A DNA stretch of 64,000 nucleotides from Pseudomonas grandcourensis (lineage in GTDB: Bacteria; Pseudomonadota; Gammaproteobacteria; Pseudomonadales; Pseudomonadaceae). The position numbers and the translations under genes are program-made. Each line of letters opens with the position of its first letter. The first letter of the stretch is position 1. Shown in pieces: positions 49,913-60,802 of this stretch. The notes under the pieces were generated by a model. That model was given only the letters and a program-made list of their open reading frames with translations, was not told where the DNA came from and did not search any database. The stretch lies in NCBI RefSeq assembly GCF_039909015.1, contig NZ_CP150919.1, positions 5,618,501-5,682,500 on the forward strand, given 5' to 3'.

Positions 49913-51418
49913 ATGCCTGTGACTACTCCAACCCTCAACACGCCGCCGACCCTGTGGGAGCGAGCCAGCTCGCGATGGGATCGACGCGGTCTGTCTGATG
50001 CACCGAGTCGCCTGCTTCGCGAGCAGGCTCGCTCCCACATGGGGTCTCTGTGTGCCGTTGCATTGGCGGTGAGCCTGGCCGGTTGCGCCGGCCTGCCCGA
50101 CCAGCGCCTGGCCAACGAAGCGCTCAAGCGCGGTGACACCACCACTGCAGCGGCGAACTATCGGCAACTGGCAGACCTGGGCTACAGCGAAGCCCAGGTC
50201 GGCCTGGCCGATATCCAGGTCGACAGCCGTGACCCGGCGCAGATGAAACAGGCCGAGGCGACTTACCGCGCCGCGGCCAGCGTTTCGCCGCGCGCCCAGG
50301 CGCGCCTCGGTCGCCTGCTGGTGGCCAAGCCCGGCTCCACCGAAGCGGAACAACACGAAGCCGAAACCCTGTTGAAAAAAGCCGCTGCCGCAGGCGAAGG
50401 CAACACGCTGATCCCGCTGGCGATGCTGTACCTGCAATACCCGCACAGCTTCCCCAACGTGAATGCGCAGCAGCAGATCAGCCAATGGCGTGCCGAGAAC
50501 AAACCGGAAGCAGGTCTGGCGCAGGTGCTGCTCTATCGCACCCAGGGCACCTATGACCAGCATCTGGATGACGTGGAAAAAATCTGCAAGGCCGCGCTCA
50601 ACACCAGCGACATCTGCTACGTCGAACTGGCCACGGTCTATCAGAAACAGGCCAAGCCAGAGCAACAGGCCGAGCTGATCAAGCAGATGCAAGCGGCTCA
50701 TGCCCAAGGCACCGTTTCGGCGCAGCGCGTCGACAGCGTCGCCCGCGTGCTCGCCGATGCGTCACTGGGCAAGACCGACGAGAAAACCGCGCAGTCGCTG
50801 CTCGAACCGATCGCACCGGGCTACCCGGCGTCGTGGGTCACCCTCGCGCAACTGCTCTACGACTTCCCGGAACTGGGCGACGTCGACCAGATGATGAAGT
50901 ACCTGGACAACGGCCGCGCCGCCGACCAGCCCCGCGCCGAACTGTTGCTGGGCAAGCTTTACTTCGAAGGCAAACTGGTGCCGGCCGACGCCAAGGTCGC
51001 CGAAGCGCATTTCCAGAAAGCCGTTGGCCGAGAAGTCGCTGCCGATTACTACCTCGGCCAGATCTATCGCCGTGGCTACCTGGGCAAGGTCTATCCACAG
51101 AAGGCCCTCGACCATCTGTTGACCGCTGCGCGCAACGGCCAGAACAGCGCCGACTTCGCCATTGCCCAACTGTTTTCCCAAGGCAAGGGCACCAAGCCTG
51201 ATCCGCTGAACGCCTACGTCTTCAGCCAACTGGCCCTGGCCCAGAACACTCCGCAAGCCACCGAGCTTGCGCAAACAATCCAAACGCAATTGCCGCCCGA
51301 CCGGTTGGCCGAAGCCCAACGCCTGTTGAAACAAGAACAGGCCGTGCGCGGTGCCCTGAGCCCGAACACGCCGGAAATGCATGCCCTGCAAGAAGAAGAT
51401 GGCGAGGAATCCCAATGA
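49913..51418 (+). CDS. algK: Alginate export scaffold lipoprotein AlgK with REPIN-derived N-terminus
   Basis: 501 residues. The lipobox is L-A-G-C58, so the mature lipoprotein starts at C58 followed by [13 protein letters not shown] as in other AlgK. The rest is a TPR/Sel1-like repeat solenoid (60-470) that helps place AlgE in the outer membrane. The signal region is abnormally long: residues 14-42 ([20 protein letters not shown] then LLREQARSH) are encoded by a REP doublet (49953-50039). The only start with a Shine-Dalgarno (GAGG, 4 bases) is ATG 49913; an ATG at codon 43 lies at the end of the REP and has no such site. The REP-derived part supplies the positive charges of the signal peptide. 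ATGA overlap with algE. Confidence 0.93.
   Translation: MPVTTPTLNTPPTLWERASSRWDRRGLSDAPSRLLREQARSHMGSLCAVALAVSLAGCAGLPDQRLANEALKRGDTTTAAANYRQLADLGYSEAQVGLADIQVDSRDPAQMKQAEATYRAAASVSPRAQARLGRLLVAKPGSTEAEQHEAETLLKKAAAAGEGNTLIPLAMLYLQYPHSFPNVNAQQQISQWRAENKPEAGLAQVLLYRTQGTYDQHLDDVEKICKAALNTSDICYVELATVYQKQAKPEQQAELIKQMQAAHAQGTVSAQRVDSVARVLADASLGKTDEKTAQSLLEPIAPGYPASWVTLAQLLYDFPELGDVDQMMKYLDNGRAADQPRAELLLGKLYFEGKLVPADAKVAEAHFQKAVGREVAADYYLGQIYRRGYLGKVYPQKALDHLLTAARNGQNSADFAIAQLFSQGKGTKPDPLNAYVFSQLALAQNTPQATELAQTIQTQLPPDRLAEAQRLLKQEQAVRGALSPNTPEMHALQEEDGEESQ
49953..50039. repeat. REPIN inside the algK coding sequence
   Basis: Arms 49953-49975 and 50017-50039 are inverted copies of the common REP (one mismatch in 23), with a 41-base spacer. 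The whole element is read through in frame in algK without a stop. Confidence 0.93.
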
Positions 51419-52902
51419 AGTTGAATCCATTCATGAAGGCCGGCATTGGCCTGACATTCGCGCTGATCTGGTCTTGCCCGACGCTTGCTGCGATGACTGA
51501 GACCAAGAACTTTGGCCTCGAGGTGAAGGTTACCGGCCAATCCGAAGACGACAGTGACCTCGGTACCCAGAGCGGTGGCGACGTCAACGGCGTCGGCCTC
51601 GACTTGCGTCCATGGATCTATGGCGAAAGCGGCGCGTGGAGCGCCTATGCCATGGGGCAAGCCGTGACGGCCACCGACATCATCGAGACGGACACCTTGC
51701 AAGGGACCGCCAGCGATGGCACCACGCCCACCGACAACGGTGATCGCAAGACCAAGAAAAACTACCTGGCCATGCGCGAATTCTGGGTCGGTTACAGTGG
51801 ACTCACGCCGTATCCGGGCGAGCAGTTGAAGCTCGGTCGCCAACGCCTGCACAACGCCGACGGCCAATGGCGCGACACCAACATCGAAGCCCTGAACTGG
51901 ACGTTCGACACAACCCTGTTGCGCGCCAACGTCGGGGTCGCCGAACGTTTCAGCGAGTACCGCACCGACCTCACGGAACTCGCCCCGAAAGACAAGGATC
52001 GCCTGCACGCCTACGCCGATGCTTCGTATCAGTGGACACCGGGCAACTGGGTCGGTATTCGCGGTCATCATACCCACGACAACGGCAAGCTCGACTACCC
52101 GGAACCGGGCGTGCCGGCCGATTCGCTGGACAAGAAACAGAACGGTGACATCAGCTGGATCGGCCTGACCGCCGACAGCGACGCCTATAACTGGCGCAAT
52201 ACCAACACGGTCAATTACTGGGGCAGCATCACCGGCATGAGCGGTGACATCGACAAGGTCAACCCGCTGAACGCCGATGGTACGTCGCCGGCCGAAGCCA
52301 AGCGCGGTGAAAACCTCAACGGCTGGGCCACCGATATCGGCGTGCGTCTGCGCCTCGACCCGCAATGGCAAGTCGGTGCCGCCTATGCCCGAGCCAGCGC
52401 CGAGTACGAACAGAACGGCCTGGAAAGCAACCGCTCGAACTACACCGGTACGCGCTCGCGGGTTCATCGTTTCGGCGAAGCCTTCCGTGGCGAAATGCAA
52501 AACATGCAGACCGCGACGTTGTTCGGCTCGTGGATGCTCAACGACGAATACGACGCAAGCCTGATCTACCACAAATTCTGGCGCGTCGACGGCAACAAGC
52601 CGATCGGCAGCAATGGCATCAACGCGGTGGAAAACAACACCGATGACGCCACCGGCGCCATTCTTTCCACCACGTCCCTGCCGCTGAACGATGGCGAGAA
52701 AGACCTCGGTCAGGAGATGGACCTGGTGGTCACCAAGTACTTCAAGCAAGGCCTGTTGCCGGCGGCGTTGAGCCAGTCGATCGACGAGCCTTCGGCCCTG
52801 GTGCGCTTCCGTGGTGGCGTGTTCAAGCCAGGCGATGCGTACGGCAAGGAAGTCGATTCGTACATGCACCGCGCGTTCATCGACGTGATCTGGCGCTTCT
52901 GA
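51415..52902 (+). CDS. algE: Alginate outer-membrane porin AlgE
   Basis: 495 residues. Signal peptide (1-26, ending PTLAA). The mature part is an 18-strand beta-barrel pattern of alternating hydrophobic residues ending in the C-terminal aromatic VIWRF needed for BAM insertion. It carries the polymer across the outer membrane. Start overlaps the algK stop. Confidence 0.96.
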   Translation: MKLNPFMKAGIGLTFALIWSCPTLAAMTETKNFGLEVKVTGQSEDDSDLGTQSGGDVNGVGLDLRPWIYGESGAWSAYAMGQAVTATDIIETDTLQGTASDGTTPTDNGDRKTKKNYLAMREFWVGYSGLTPYPGEQLKLGRQRLHNADGQWRDTNIEALNWTFDTTLLRANVGVAERFSEYRTDLTELAPKDKDRLHAYADASYQWTPGNWVGIRGHHTHDNGKLDYPEPGVPADSLDKKQNGDISWIGLTADSDAYNWRNTNTVNYWGSITGMSGDIDKVNPLNADGTSPAEAKRGENLNGWATDIGVRLRLDPQWQVGAAYARASAEYEQNGLESNRSNYTGTRSRVHRFGEAFRGEMQNMQTATLFGSWMLNDEYDASLIYHKFWRVDGNKPIGSNGINAVENNTDDATGAILSTTSLPLNDGEKDLGQEMDLVVTKYFKQGLLPAALSQSIDEPSALVRFRGGVFKPGDAYGKEVDSYMHRAFIDVIWRF

Positions 52903-52928
52903 TGCACATTGCGAAGGGAGTCTCCCAG

Positions 52929-54503
52929 ATGAATCATCCAGCCCGAAAAGGCTCGATCAGCCTGTTGGCCGGCGCGATGCTGCTGGCCAGCATGACTGCC
53001 TTCGCCAACGTGGAACCGGCGAAGCCGGTAACCACGGCCAAGGAACTGCAACAGGCCAAGACCTACACCGTCAGCAGCGCACCGACCGCGCCGCTGGAAC
53101 TGGCCACGCCAAAACTGCCGGACGTTTCCGGCTACACAGCCGAAGCCATCGCCGCGAAGATCGTGCGCAGCAAACCGGGCAAGATCAGCCTGCGCCGGAT
53201 GATGCAGGAAGACGCCCTCAAGGACTTCATCGGTGGCGACAACAAGATGGCCGAGTGGGTGGTGCGTCAGCACGGCATCCCCCAGGCGATCTTCGTAGAC
53301 GACGGCTACATGAACCTCAAGGACCTGGCGAAAAAGGTCCCCAAACAGTACTTCAGCGAAACCTCGCCGGGTGTGTTCCTGGCGAAGTTGCCGATCGTGG
53401 TCGGTCGTCACGGCATTCTGGAAATCGACAAGCAGACCCAGGAACTGCGCCTGTCCCAGGAGGCCGGTTCGTTCCTGGTCAACGACGGCCAGCTGTTCGT
53501 TCGCGATACCAAAATCACTGGCTGGCGCGAGAAGGACAACGGTCCGGCGACGTTCAACTCGCCCAAGGAATTCCGTCCGTTCCTGCTGTCCTGGGGCGGC
53601 ACCGAGACCTACATCGCCAACAGCAAGATCGCCAGTTTCGGCTACGCCAACAGTAAGTCCTATGGTGTGAGTATTTCCCAGTACACGCCGAACATGGCCA
53701 AGGTGCTCAAGCGCCCTGAGCCGACCGGCTGGATCGTCGGTTCCGAATTCTCGGACATGTGGTACGGCTTCTACTGCTATGAGACCCGCGACTTCGTGGT
53801 CAAGGGCAACACCTACAAAGACAACATCGTCTACGGCATCGACCCGCACGACCGTTCCCACGGTCTGATCATTGCCGACAACACGGTGTACGGCACCAAG
53901 AAGAAGCACGGGATCATTATTTCCCGTGAGGTCAACGACAGCTTCATCTTCAACAACCGCAGCTACGACAACCACCTCTCGGGGCTGGTGATCGACCGTA
54001 ACAGCGTAAACAACCTGATTGCCCACAACGAGATCTACCAGAACCACACCGACGGCATCACCCTCTACGAGAGTGCCGACAACCTGTTGTGGGGCAACCG
54101 CGTGTTGAGCAACAAGCGCCACGGCATCCGCATTCGTAACAGCGTGAACATTCGCCTGTACGAAAACGTCGCCATGGCCAACGGCCTGACCGGTGTCTAC
54201 GGGCACATCAAGGACCTGAGCAACACCGACCGTGACATCAAGCTCGACCCGTTCGACGCCCAGGTGTCGCTGATCGTGGTGGGTGGTGAACTGGCAGCCA
54301 ACGGCAGCGGGCCGCTGTCCATCGACTCGCCGCTGAGTGTCGAGCTGTATCGCGTGTCGATGCTCGCGCCGGCCAAATCCAGCGGCATCAGCTTCACCGG
54401 CATCCTTGGCGAGCGCCAGGATGAAATTCTCGACCTGCTGGTGCGCCAGCAGAAAGCCGTGCTGATCGACCCTGTCGAACGCCAGACCGAAATGCGGGAC
54501 TGA
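52929..54503 (+). CDS. algG: Alginate C5-mannuronan epimerase AlgG
   Basis: 524 residues. Signal peptide (ending MTAFA), then a right-handed parallel beta-helix of CASH repeats. The catalytic motif D305-P-H-D308 (GIDPHDRSHGLI) is present. It converts mannuronate to guluronate residues in the periplasm. Start ATG 52929 has GGGAG 9 bases upstream; an ATG overlapping the algE stop (52902) would only lengthen the signal. It follows algE closely. Confidence 0.95.
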   Translation: MNHPARKGSISLLAGAMLLASMTAFANVEPAKPVTTAKELQQAKTYTVSSAPTAPLELATPKLPDVSGYTAEAIAAKIVRSKPGKISLRRMMQEDALKDFIGGDNKMAEWVVRQHGIPQAIFVDDGYMNLKDLAKKVPKQYFSETSPGVFLAKLPIVVGRHGILEIDKQTQELRLSQEAGSFLVNDGQLFVRDTKITGWREKDNGPATFNSPKEFRPFLLSWGGTETYIANSKIASFGYANSKSYGVSISQYTPNMAKVLKRPEPTGWIVGSEFSDMWYGFYCYETRDFVVKGNTYKDNIVYGIDPHDRSHGLIIADNTVYGTKKKHGIIISREVNDSFIFNNRSYDNHLSGLVIDRNSVNNLIAHNEIYQNHTDGITLYESADNLLWGNRVLSNKRHGIRIRNSVNIRLYENVAMANGLTGVYGHIKDLSNTDRDIKLDPFDAQVSLIVVGGELAANGSGPLSIDSPLSVELYRVSMLAPAKSSGISFTGILGERQDEILDLLVRQQKAVLIDPVERQTEMRD

Positions 54504-54513
54504 GGATAATCTT

Positions 54514-55965
54514 ATGCACCCACACTTGATCAAATTACTCAGCCTGTCGGCCCTGACCGCCGGCATTCTCGCGGCCAGCGGCGGTGTTCGCGCCGATGAA
54601 GTCAAAGCACCCAGCTTCACTGCGGAGCCTTGCTGCAGCCTGTGCCCGGCTGCTCACGATGCGAAGAACTACACCACCCGTTATCAGCAGAACTTCACCA
54701 CGCTGGTACAGGCCCAGGGTGACTGGCTGTTCCGTACGCAAGAAGACTTGCGCACCGAATTCGACACCACGCCCGCCGGCTACAAACGCATGAAACAACT
54801 GCACGATGCGTTCAAGAGCAAAGGTGTGGAACTGGTTGTCGTGTACCAGCCGACCCGTGGCCTGGTGAACCGCAACAAGCTCAACCCGGCTGAGAAGGCC
54901 AGCTTCGACTTCGACAAGGCGCTGAAGAACTACAAGTCCATGCTCGGTCGTTTCGCGCAGATGGGCTACGTGGTTCCGGACCTGTCGCCACTGACCAACG
55001 AGTCGCTGCCCGACACCCTGCCCGCCCACGATTTCTACTTCCGTGGCGACCAGCACTGGACCCCGTACGGTGCTCAGCGCACGGCAAAAATCGTCGCCGA
55101 GAAGGTCAAGCAATTGCCTGAATTCGCCGACATTCCCAAGCGCGAATTCGAGACCAAAAAGTCGGGTCGCATGGGCAAGACCGGAACCTTGCACAACATG
55201 GCCGGTCAACTCTGTGGCACCAGCTACGCGATCCAGTACATGGATCAGTTCACCACCGAGCCGAAGGGCGAAGCGGGCGATGGCGATCTGTTCGGCGATT
55301 CCGGCAACCCGCAAATCACCCTCGTGGGTACCTCCCACAGTGGCAAGAACTACAACTTCGCCGGTTTCCTCGAAGAGGCCATCGGCGCCGACATCCTCAA
55401 CGTGGCGTTCCCAGGCGGCGGCCTGGAAGGTTCGATGCTGCAGTACCTGGGCAGCGACGAGTTCCAGAAGAACCCGCCGAAAATTCTCATTTGGGAATTC
55501 TCGCCGCTGTACCGCCTCGACCAGGAAACCATCTACCGCCAGATGATGGCGCTGCTGGACAACGGTTGCGAAGGCAAGGATGCACAGATGTCCGGCAGCG
55601 CCACGCTCAAGCCGGGCAAAAACGAGTTGATGGTCAACAGCAAGAACATGGACCTGCGCAACGCTAGTCACCAGGTCGACATCCGCTTCGCCGACACCTC
55701 GGTGAAAACCCTGCAAGCCACCCTCTGGTACATGAACGGTCGCCACGAGGACATCAAGATCGAAAAACCGGAAACCTCCGAGACTGACGGGCGTTTCGCT
55801 TTCGAGTTGCGCACGGACGAAGACTGGGCCTCGCAGAACCTGCTGGCCGTTGAAGTCCAGGGCCCGGAACAAGCGGGTGCCGCGCCACAGAAAGTCGAAG
55901 CGAAAATCTGCAAACGCAACGTATTCCCGGGCGCCGAACAGCGTACTGCTTCGGTCGGGCAATGA
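54514..55965 (+). CDS. algX: Alginate O-acetyltransferase and binding protein AlgX
   Basis: 483 residues, signal peptide (ending VRADE). SGNH-like catalytic triad D179 and H181 (GDQHWTPYG) and S274 (GTSHSGK), offset by five from P. aeruginosa. C-terminal carbohydrate-binding module (from about 350). It transfers acetyl groups to mannuronate residues. Ribosome site GAGGA. Overlaps the algL frame. Confidence 0.96.
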   Translation: MHPHLIKLLSLSALTAGILAASGGVRADEVKAPSFTAEPCCSLCPAAHDAKNYTTRYQQNFTTLVQAQGDWLFRTQEDLRTEFDTTPAGYKRMKQLHDAFKSKGVELVVVYQPTRGLVNRNKLNPAEKASFDFDKALKNYKSMLGRFAQMGYVVPDLSPLTNESLPDTLPAHDFYFRGDQHWTPYGAQRTAKIVAEKVKQLPEFADIPKREFETKKSGRMGKTGTLHNMAGQLCGTSYAIQYMDQFTTEPKGEAGDGDLFGDSGNPQITLVGTSHSGKNYNFAGFLEEAIGADILNVAFPGGGLEGSMLQYLGSDEFQKNPPKILIWEFSPLYRLDQETIYRQMMALLDNGCEGKDAQMSGSATLKPGKNELMVNSKNMDLRNASHQVDIRFADTSVKTLQATLWYMNGRHEDIKIEKPETSETDGRFAFELRTDEDWASQNLLAVEVQGPEQAGAAPQKVEAKICKRNVFPGAEQRTASVGQ

Positions 55966-55973
55966 GGTCTGCT

Positions 55974-57098
55974 ATGCGCTATCCGAAATTTTCAACACTG
56001 TTGGCACCGACGCTTTTGAGCGTGGCGATGTTCGCCGGGGCCACGCAAGCGGCTGCGCCACTGCGTCCACCCCAGGGCTATTTTGCGCCTGTGGATAAAT
56101 TCAAGACGGGCGACAACAGCGAAGGCTGCGATGCGATGCCGACGCCGTACACCGGCTCGTTGCAATTTCGCAGCAAGTACGAAGGTTCGGACAAGGCCCG
56201 CGCGACCCTGAACGTGCAGTCGGAAAAAGCCTTTCGCGAAAGTACCGCCGACATCACCAAGATCGAGCGCGGCACCAGCAAGCGCGTGATGCAGTTCATG
56301 CGTGACGGTCGCCCGGAACAACTGGAATGCACGTTGAGCTGGCTGACGGCCTGGGCCGAGGCCGATGCCTTGATGTCCAAGGACTTCAACCACACCGGCA
56401 AGTCGATGCGCAAATGGGCGCTGGGCAGCATGGCTTCGGCGTATATCCGCCTGAAGTTTTCCGACTCCCACCCGTTGGCCACCCATCAACAGCAAGCGCA
56501 GTTGATCGAAGCCTGGTTCAGCAAGATGGCCGACCAGGTGGTCAGCGACTGGGACAACCTGCCGCTCGAGCAGACCAACAACCACTCGTACTGGGCGGCC
56601 TGGTCGGTGATGGCCACTTCCATCGCCACCAACCGCCGCGACCTGTTCGACTGGGCAGTGAAGGAATACAAGGTCGGCGCCAACCAGATCGACGCAGACG
56701 GCTACCTGCCCAACGAACTCAAGCGCCAGCAACGGGCCCTGGCCTACCACAACTACGCCCTGCCGCCACTGGCGATGATCGCCAGTTTCGCCCAGGTCAA
56801 CGGTGTGGACTTGCGTCAGGAAAACAATGGCGCACTCAAACGCCTGGGTGACCGGGTGCTGGCCGGGGTGAAAGACCCGGGTGAGTTCGAGGAAAAGAAC
56901 GGCAAGGAACAGGACATGACCGACCTGAAAGAGGACATGAAATTCGCCTGGCTCGAACCGTTCTGTTCGCTCTACACCTGCTCGCCCGAGGTGCTGGCGA
57001 AGAAGCACAAGATGCAACCGTTCAAGACCTTCCGCCTCGGCGGTGACCTGACCAAGGTCTACGACCCGGCCAATGAAAAGGGCAGCAAGGGTTCTTGA
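55974..57098 (+). CDS. algL: Alginate lyase AlgL
   Basis: 374 residues. Signal peptide ending TQAAA, then an (alpha/alpha)-toroid lyase (PL5) with catalytic N203-H204 ([11 protein letters not shown]) and R, Y in [14 protein letters not shown]. It degrades alginate misplaced in the periplasm. Start 55974 has GAGG 7 bases upstream; ATG 55962 overlapping the algX stop is in frame and also possible. A 258-bp gap with a REPIN follows. Confidence 0.95.
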   Translation: MRYPKFSTLLAPTLLSVAMFAGATQAAAPLRPPQGYFAPVDKFKTGDNSEGCDAMPTPYTGSLQFRSKYEGSDKARATLNVQSEKAFRESTADITKIERGTSKRVMQFMRDGRPEQLECTLSWLTAWAEADALMSKDFNHTGKSMRKWALGSMASAYIRLKFSDSHPLATHQQQAQLIEAWFSKMADQVVSDWDNLPLEQTNNHSYWAAWSVMATSIATNRRDLFDWAVKEYKVGANQIDADGYLPNELKRQQRALAYHNYALPPLAMIASFAQVNGVDLRQENNGALKRLGDRVLAGVKDPGEFEEKNGKEQDMTDLKEDMKFAWLEPFCSLYTCSPEVLAKKHKMQPFKTFRLGGDLTKVYDPANEKGSKGS

Positions 57099-57115
57099 GG
57101 TTTAACACGATCCAA

Positions 57116-57248
57116 TGTGGCGAGGGGGCTTGCCCCCGTTGGGGTGCGCAGCGCCCCCAGATCCTGACAACGCGGTAATTCAGACAGAGCGCGCGGACAG
57201 GTATTACGACTGCTTCGCAGCCGAACGGGGGCAAGCCCCCTCGCCACA
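57116..57248. repeat. REPIN between algL and algI, perfect 25-bp arms
   Basis: Arms 57116-57140 and 57224-57248 are perfect inverted copies of a third REP type (GCGAGGGGGCTTGCCCCCG), with an 83-base spacer. Confidence 0.9.
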
Positions 57249-57282
57249 GGTTCAGTGTCAGGTGTGAGTTTTTTGTGTGTTA

Positions 57283-57304
57283 CCCCCCAGTTTTTCTTGG
57301 GGGG
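57283..57304 (+). promoter_or_regulatory. GC-rich hairpin in the algI leader
   Basis: A 7-bp stem cccccca/tgggggg with an 8-nt loop, 52 bases before algI, preceded by a T tract and followed by TTT and a G-run. It may be an attenuator within the operon. An internal promoter is known before algI in P. aeruginosa; I cannot assign one here. Confidence 0.4.
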
Positions 57305-57356
57305 TTTGGGGGGGCCGTTGGCCCTTGACTGTTGGTTCAAACAAGGAGAGATCGGG

Positions 57357-58922
57357 ATGGTTTTTTCGTCCAACGTGTTCCTGTTTTTGTTCTTGCCGAT
57401 CTTCCTCGGCTTGTACTACCTGAGCGGGCAACGCTATCGCAATTTGCTGCTGCTGATTGCCAGCTACGTGTTCTACGCCTGGTGGCGTGTGGACTTCCTC
57501 GCGTTGTTCGCCGGCGTCACGCTGTGGAACTACTGGATCGGCCTGAAAGTCGGTGCCGCCGGGGTCAGGACCAAACCGGCACAGCGCTGGCTGCTGCTCG
57601 GCGTGGCTGTCGACCTGTGCATCCTCGGCTACTTCAAGTACGCCAACTTCGGCGTCGACAGCATCAACGCGATGATGACGTCGGTGGGTCTTTCGCCATT
57701 CATCCTGACCCACGTGCTGCTGCCGATCGGGATCTCGTTCTACGTCTTCGAGTCCATCAGCTACATCATCGACGTCTACCGTGGCGATACCCCGGCGACC
57801 CGCAACCTGATCGACTTCGCGGCGTTCGTGGCGATCTTCCCGCACTTGATCGCCGGCCCCGTGTTGCGCTTTCGCGACCTGGCCGACCAGTTCAACAACC
57901 GCACCCACACCCTCGACAAGTTCTCCGAGGGCTGCACGCGGTTCATGCAGGGTTTCATCAAGAAAGTCTTCATCGCCGACACCCTGGCGGTGGTGGCCGA
58001 CCACTGCTTCGCCCTGCAAAACCCGACCACGGGCGATGCATGGCTTGGCGCCCTGGCGTACACCGCGCAGCTGTATTTCGACTTCTCCGGTTACAGCGAC
58101 ATGGCCATCGGCCTGGGCCTGATGATGGGTTTCCGCTTCATGGAAAACTTCAAGCAGCCGTATGTCAGCCAGTCGATCACCGAGTTCTGGCGGCGCTGGC
58201 ACATCAGCCTGTCGACCTGGCTGCGTGACTATCTGTACATCACCCTCGGCGGTAACCGTAAGGGCACGCTGATGACCTATCGCAACCTGTTCCTGACCAT
58301 GCTGCTCGGTGGTCTGTGGCACGGCGCGAACATCACCTACATCGTCTGGGGGGCGTGGCACGGCATGTGGCTGGCGATTGAAAAAGCCATCGGCCTGAAC
58401 ACCTCGCCACGCAGCTTCAACCCGATCCGCTGGGCACTGACCTTCCTGCTGGTGGTGATGGGCTGGGTGATCTTCCGCGCGGAAAACCTGCACGTCGCCG
58501 GGCGCATGTACGGCGCGATGTTCAGCTTCGGCGACTGGTCGCTGTCGGAACTCAACCAGGCCAGCCTCACCGGTCTGCAAGTGGCGACCCTGATCGTGGC
58601 TTACGTGACCCTGGCGTTCTTCGGCCTGCGGGATTTCTACACCAATCAGCCTCCGGTCAAGACCAAGCCTGCCGTGAACGTCGACACCGACGGCCCGGCC
58701 GCTGCGACACCGGGAACGATCAAGGCCGTGCCTGGGGATAACCCGGCGAGCATCCACCAGCCTGGCTACACCGTCGGCGTCGAAGCCCAGGTGCAACCGG
58801 CCTACTGGACCGCTGACTGGTCGCGCTACGTGATGCGTGCGCTGGTGCTGCTGCTGTTCATTGCCTCGATTCTCAAACTCTCGGCGCAAAGCTTCTCGCC
58901 GTTCCTTTACTTCCAGTTCTGA
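57357..58922 (+). CDS. algI: Alginate acetylation MBOAT protein AlgI
   Basis: A 521-residue multi-pass membrane O-acyltransferase. Catalytic H322 is in GGLWHGANITYIVWG, matching P. aeruginosa numbering, with the MBOAT sequence FWRRWHISLSTWLRDYLYI. It passes acetyl groups across the inner membrane to AlgJ/AlgX. Start ATG 57357 has AAGGAG upstream; a frame back to 57255 crosses the leader and is not used. Confidence 0.97.
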   Translation: MVFSSNVFLFLFLPIFLGLYYLSGQRYRNLLLLIASYVFYAWWRVDFLALFAGVTLWNYWIGLKVGAAGVRTKPAQRWLLLGVAVDLCILGYFKYANFGVDSINAMMTSVGLSPFILTHVLLPIGISFYVFESISYIIDVYRGDTPATRNLIDFAAFVAIFPHLIAGPVLRFRDLADQFNNRTHTLDKFSEGCTRFMQGFIKKVFIADTLAVVADHCFALQNPTTGDAWLGALAYTAQLYFDFSGYSDMAIGLGLMMGFRFMENFKQPYVSQSITEFWRRWHISLSTWLRDYLYITLGGNRKGTLMTYRNLFLTMLLGGLWHGANITYIVWGAWHGMWLAIEKAIGLNTSPRSFNPIRWALTFLLVVMGWVIFRAENLHVAGRMYGAMFSFGDWSLSELNQASLTGLQVATLIVAYVTLAFFGLRDFYTNQPPVKTKPAVNVDTDGPAAATPGTIKAVPGDNPASIHQPGYTVGVEAQVQPAYWTADWSRYVMRALVLLLFIASILKLSAQSFSPFLYFQF

Positions 58923-58933
58923 GGGATCTGACC

Positions 58934-60106
58934 ATGACCCGCTCATTACGCATCTTCTACATCGCGCTGTTCCTGGTGACCCTGCTGGTGCTCGGTCTGT
59001 GGTCGGTGCGCAGCTTCTTCGGCTTCAGCACCAACGCCGATGCGACGGTGCTCAACGGTCGCTGGACCAAGGCCGTGGAAACGCACTACGACGACGAGTT
59101 CCCGATCAAGCGCCTGGGCACCAACCTCTGGGCCGCGCTGGATTTCAAACTGTTCAACGAAGGTCGTCCAGGCGTGGTGCTCGGTCGCGACCAGTGGTTG
59201 TACAGCGATGAAGAATTCCACCCGGTGGTCAACGAAGAGCTGAACCTGCAAGGCAACTACGCGCTGGTCGAAGGCGTGCGCCAGACCTTGAAGGAAAAAG
59301 GCGTGCAACTGGTGATGGCAGTGGTGCCGGCCAAGGTGCGCCTGTACCCGGAACACCTCGGTGAAGTGAAACCGGCGAGCATCCACGCCAACCTCTACAA
59401 GGATTTCCACCAGCGCCTGGCCGCCGACCGGATTCCGGCCCCTGACCTGCTCGGCCCGCTGCAACAGGCCAAGCAGGATGGCCAGCAAGTGTTCCTGCGC
59501 ACCGACACTCACTGGACGCCGCAAGGCGCCGAGATCGCCGCCAACCGTCTGGCCAAAACCATCGCCGACAAGTACCCGCTGAGCGGCGAGCCGCAGCGCT
59601 TCGTCACCGAACCTGCGGAGACCATCACGCACAAAGGTGACCTGCAGTTGTTCCTGCCGCTCGACCCGCTGTTCGAAAACCTGATGCCGGCGCAAGAGCC
59701 ACTGCAAAAGCGCAACACCGTGGCAGCGGATGACCAGCCGGCCGGTGACGATGCCCTGTTCGCCAACACCGAAGTGCCGGTGGCCCTGATCGGCACCAGC
59801 TACAGCGCCAACCCCAACTGGAACTTCGTCGGTGCGCTCAAGCAAGCGCTGCACAGCGACGTGGTCAATTACGCCGAAGACGGCCACGGCCCGATTCTGC
59901 CGATGCTCAGCTACCTCAAGAGCGATGCCTTCAAGAACAGCCCGCCACAGGTGCTGATCTGGGAGTTCCCTGAACGATATCTGCCTGTGAACAACGAAAT
60001 CGGCGACGCCGACCCGCAGTGGGTCGCAGAGCTTAAACAAGCCGGCGCCCGCCAACAAAACGTAGCCATCAACAAATCCGAGACGCCCGACCGGGCGCAA
60101 AACTGA
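58934..60106 (+). CDS. algJ: Alginate O-acetyltransferase AlgJ
   Basis: 390 residues. N-terminal signal anchor (5-25) holds it in the inner membrane facing the periplasm. SGNH-like residues D191-x-H193 (RTDTHWTPQG) and S289 (GTSYSANP) are intact. Acts with AlgI and AlgF in acetylation. Confidence 0.96.
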   Translation: MTRSLRIFYIALFLVTLLVLGLWSVRSFFGFSTNADATVLNGRWTKAVETHYDDEFPIKRLGTNLWAALDFKLFNEGRPGVVLGRDQWLYSDEEFHPVVNEELNLQGNYALVEGVRQTLKEKGVQLVMAVVPAKVRLYPEHLGEVKPASIHANLYKDFHQRLAADRIPAPDLLGPLQQAKQDGQQVFLRTDTHWTPQGAEIAANRLAKTIADKYPLSGEPQRFVTEPAETITHKGDLQLFLPLDPLFENLMPAQEPLQKRNTVAADDQPAGDDALFANTEVPVALIGTSYSANPNWNFVGALKQALHSDVVNYAEDGHGPILPMLSYLKSDAFKNSPPQVLIWEFPERYLPVNNEIGDADPQWVAELKQAGARQQNVAINKSETPDRAQN

Positions 60107-60120
60107 AAGAGAGGTACACC

Positions 60121-60777
60121 ATGACTTTCACTACAACTCCGCGTCGTCTCGCCAAACGCATTGCCCTGGTTGCCGGCCTCAGCGTGCTGTCGGTACAAGC
60201 TTTTGCCGGTGGCGACGCCGCCCTGTACGGCCCGACCGCACCGAAAGGCTCGACCTTCGTGCGTATCTACAACGCGAGCAACTCCGAAGTCAGCGCCACC
60301 GTCGGCAGCACCAACCTGAGCGATGTCGCGCCACTGTCGAGCAGTGACTTCAGCTTCATGCCGGGCGGCGACTACAGCGCCAAGGTCGGTAGCCAGAGCC
60401 TGCCGGTGAAACTGGCCGGCGACCACTATTACACCCTGGTCAACAACGCCAGCGGCGTACCGCAACTGATCGAAGAGCCGCCGTTCAAGAACAAGCAGAA
60501 GTCCCTGGTACGCGTGCAGAACCTGAGCGACAAGGCGCTGACCCTGAAGACCGCCGACGGCAAGACCGACGTGGTCCCGAACGTTGCGCCCAAGGGCCGC
60601 GGCGAGCGTGAAATCAACCCGGTGAAGGTCAGCCTGGCCTTGTACGACGGCACCACCAAAGTCGGCGACGTGAAACCGGTCGCCCTGGAGCGCGGTGAAG
60701 CCGCGGTGCTGTACGTCACCGGCAGCGGCAGCAGCCTGTCGCCGGTCTGGGTGAAACGCCCGGTGTCGACGCGCTAA
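60121..60777 (+). CDS. algF: Alginate O-acetylation adaptor AlgF
   Basis: 218 residues. Signal peptide (1-29, ending VQAFA), then a beta-rich periplasmic protein (GGDAALYGPTAPKGSTFVRIYN). It is needed for acetylation and contacts AlgJ/AlgX; it has no known catalytic residue. Ribosome site GAGAGG. A REPIN separates it from algA. Confidence 0.95.
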   Translation: MTFTTTPRRLAKRIALVAGLSVLSVQAFAGGDAALYGPTAPKGSTFVRIYNASNSEVSATVGSTNLSDVAPLSSSDFSFMPGGDYSAKVGSQSLPVKLAGDHYYTLVNNASGVPQLIEEPPFKNKQKSLVRVQNLSDKALTLKTADGKTDVVPNVAPKGRGEREINPVKVSLALYDGTTKVGDVKPVALERGEAAVLYVTGSGSSLSPVWVKRPVSTR

Positions 60778-60802
60778 TCAATTTGCCTGACTGACGCCGC
60801 TC

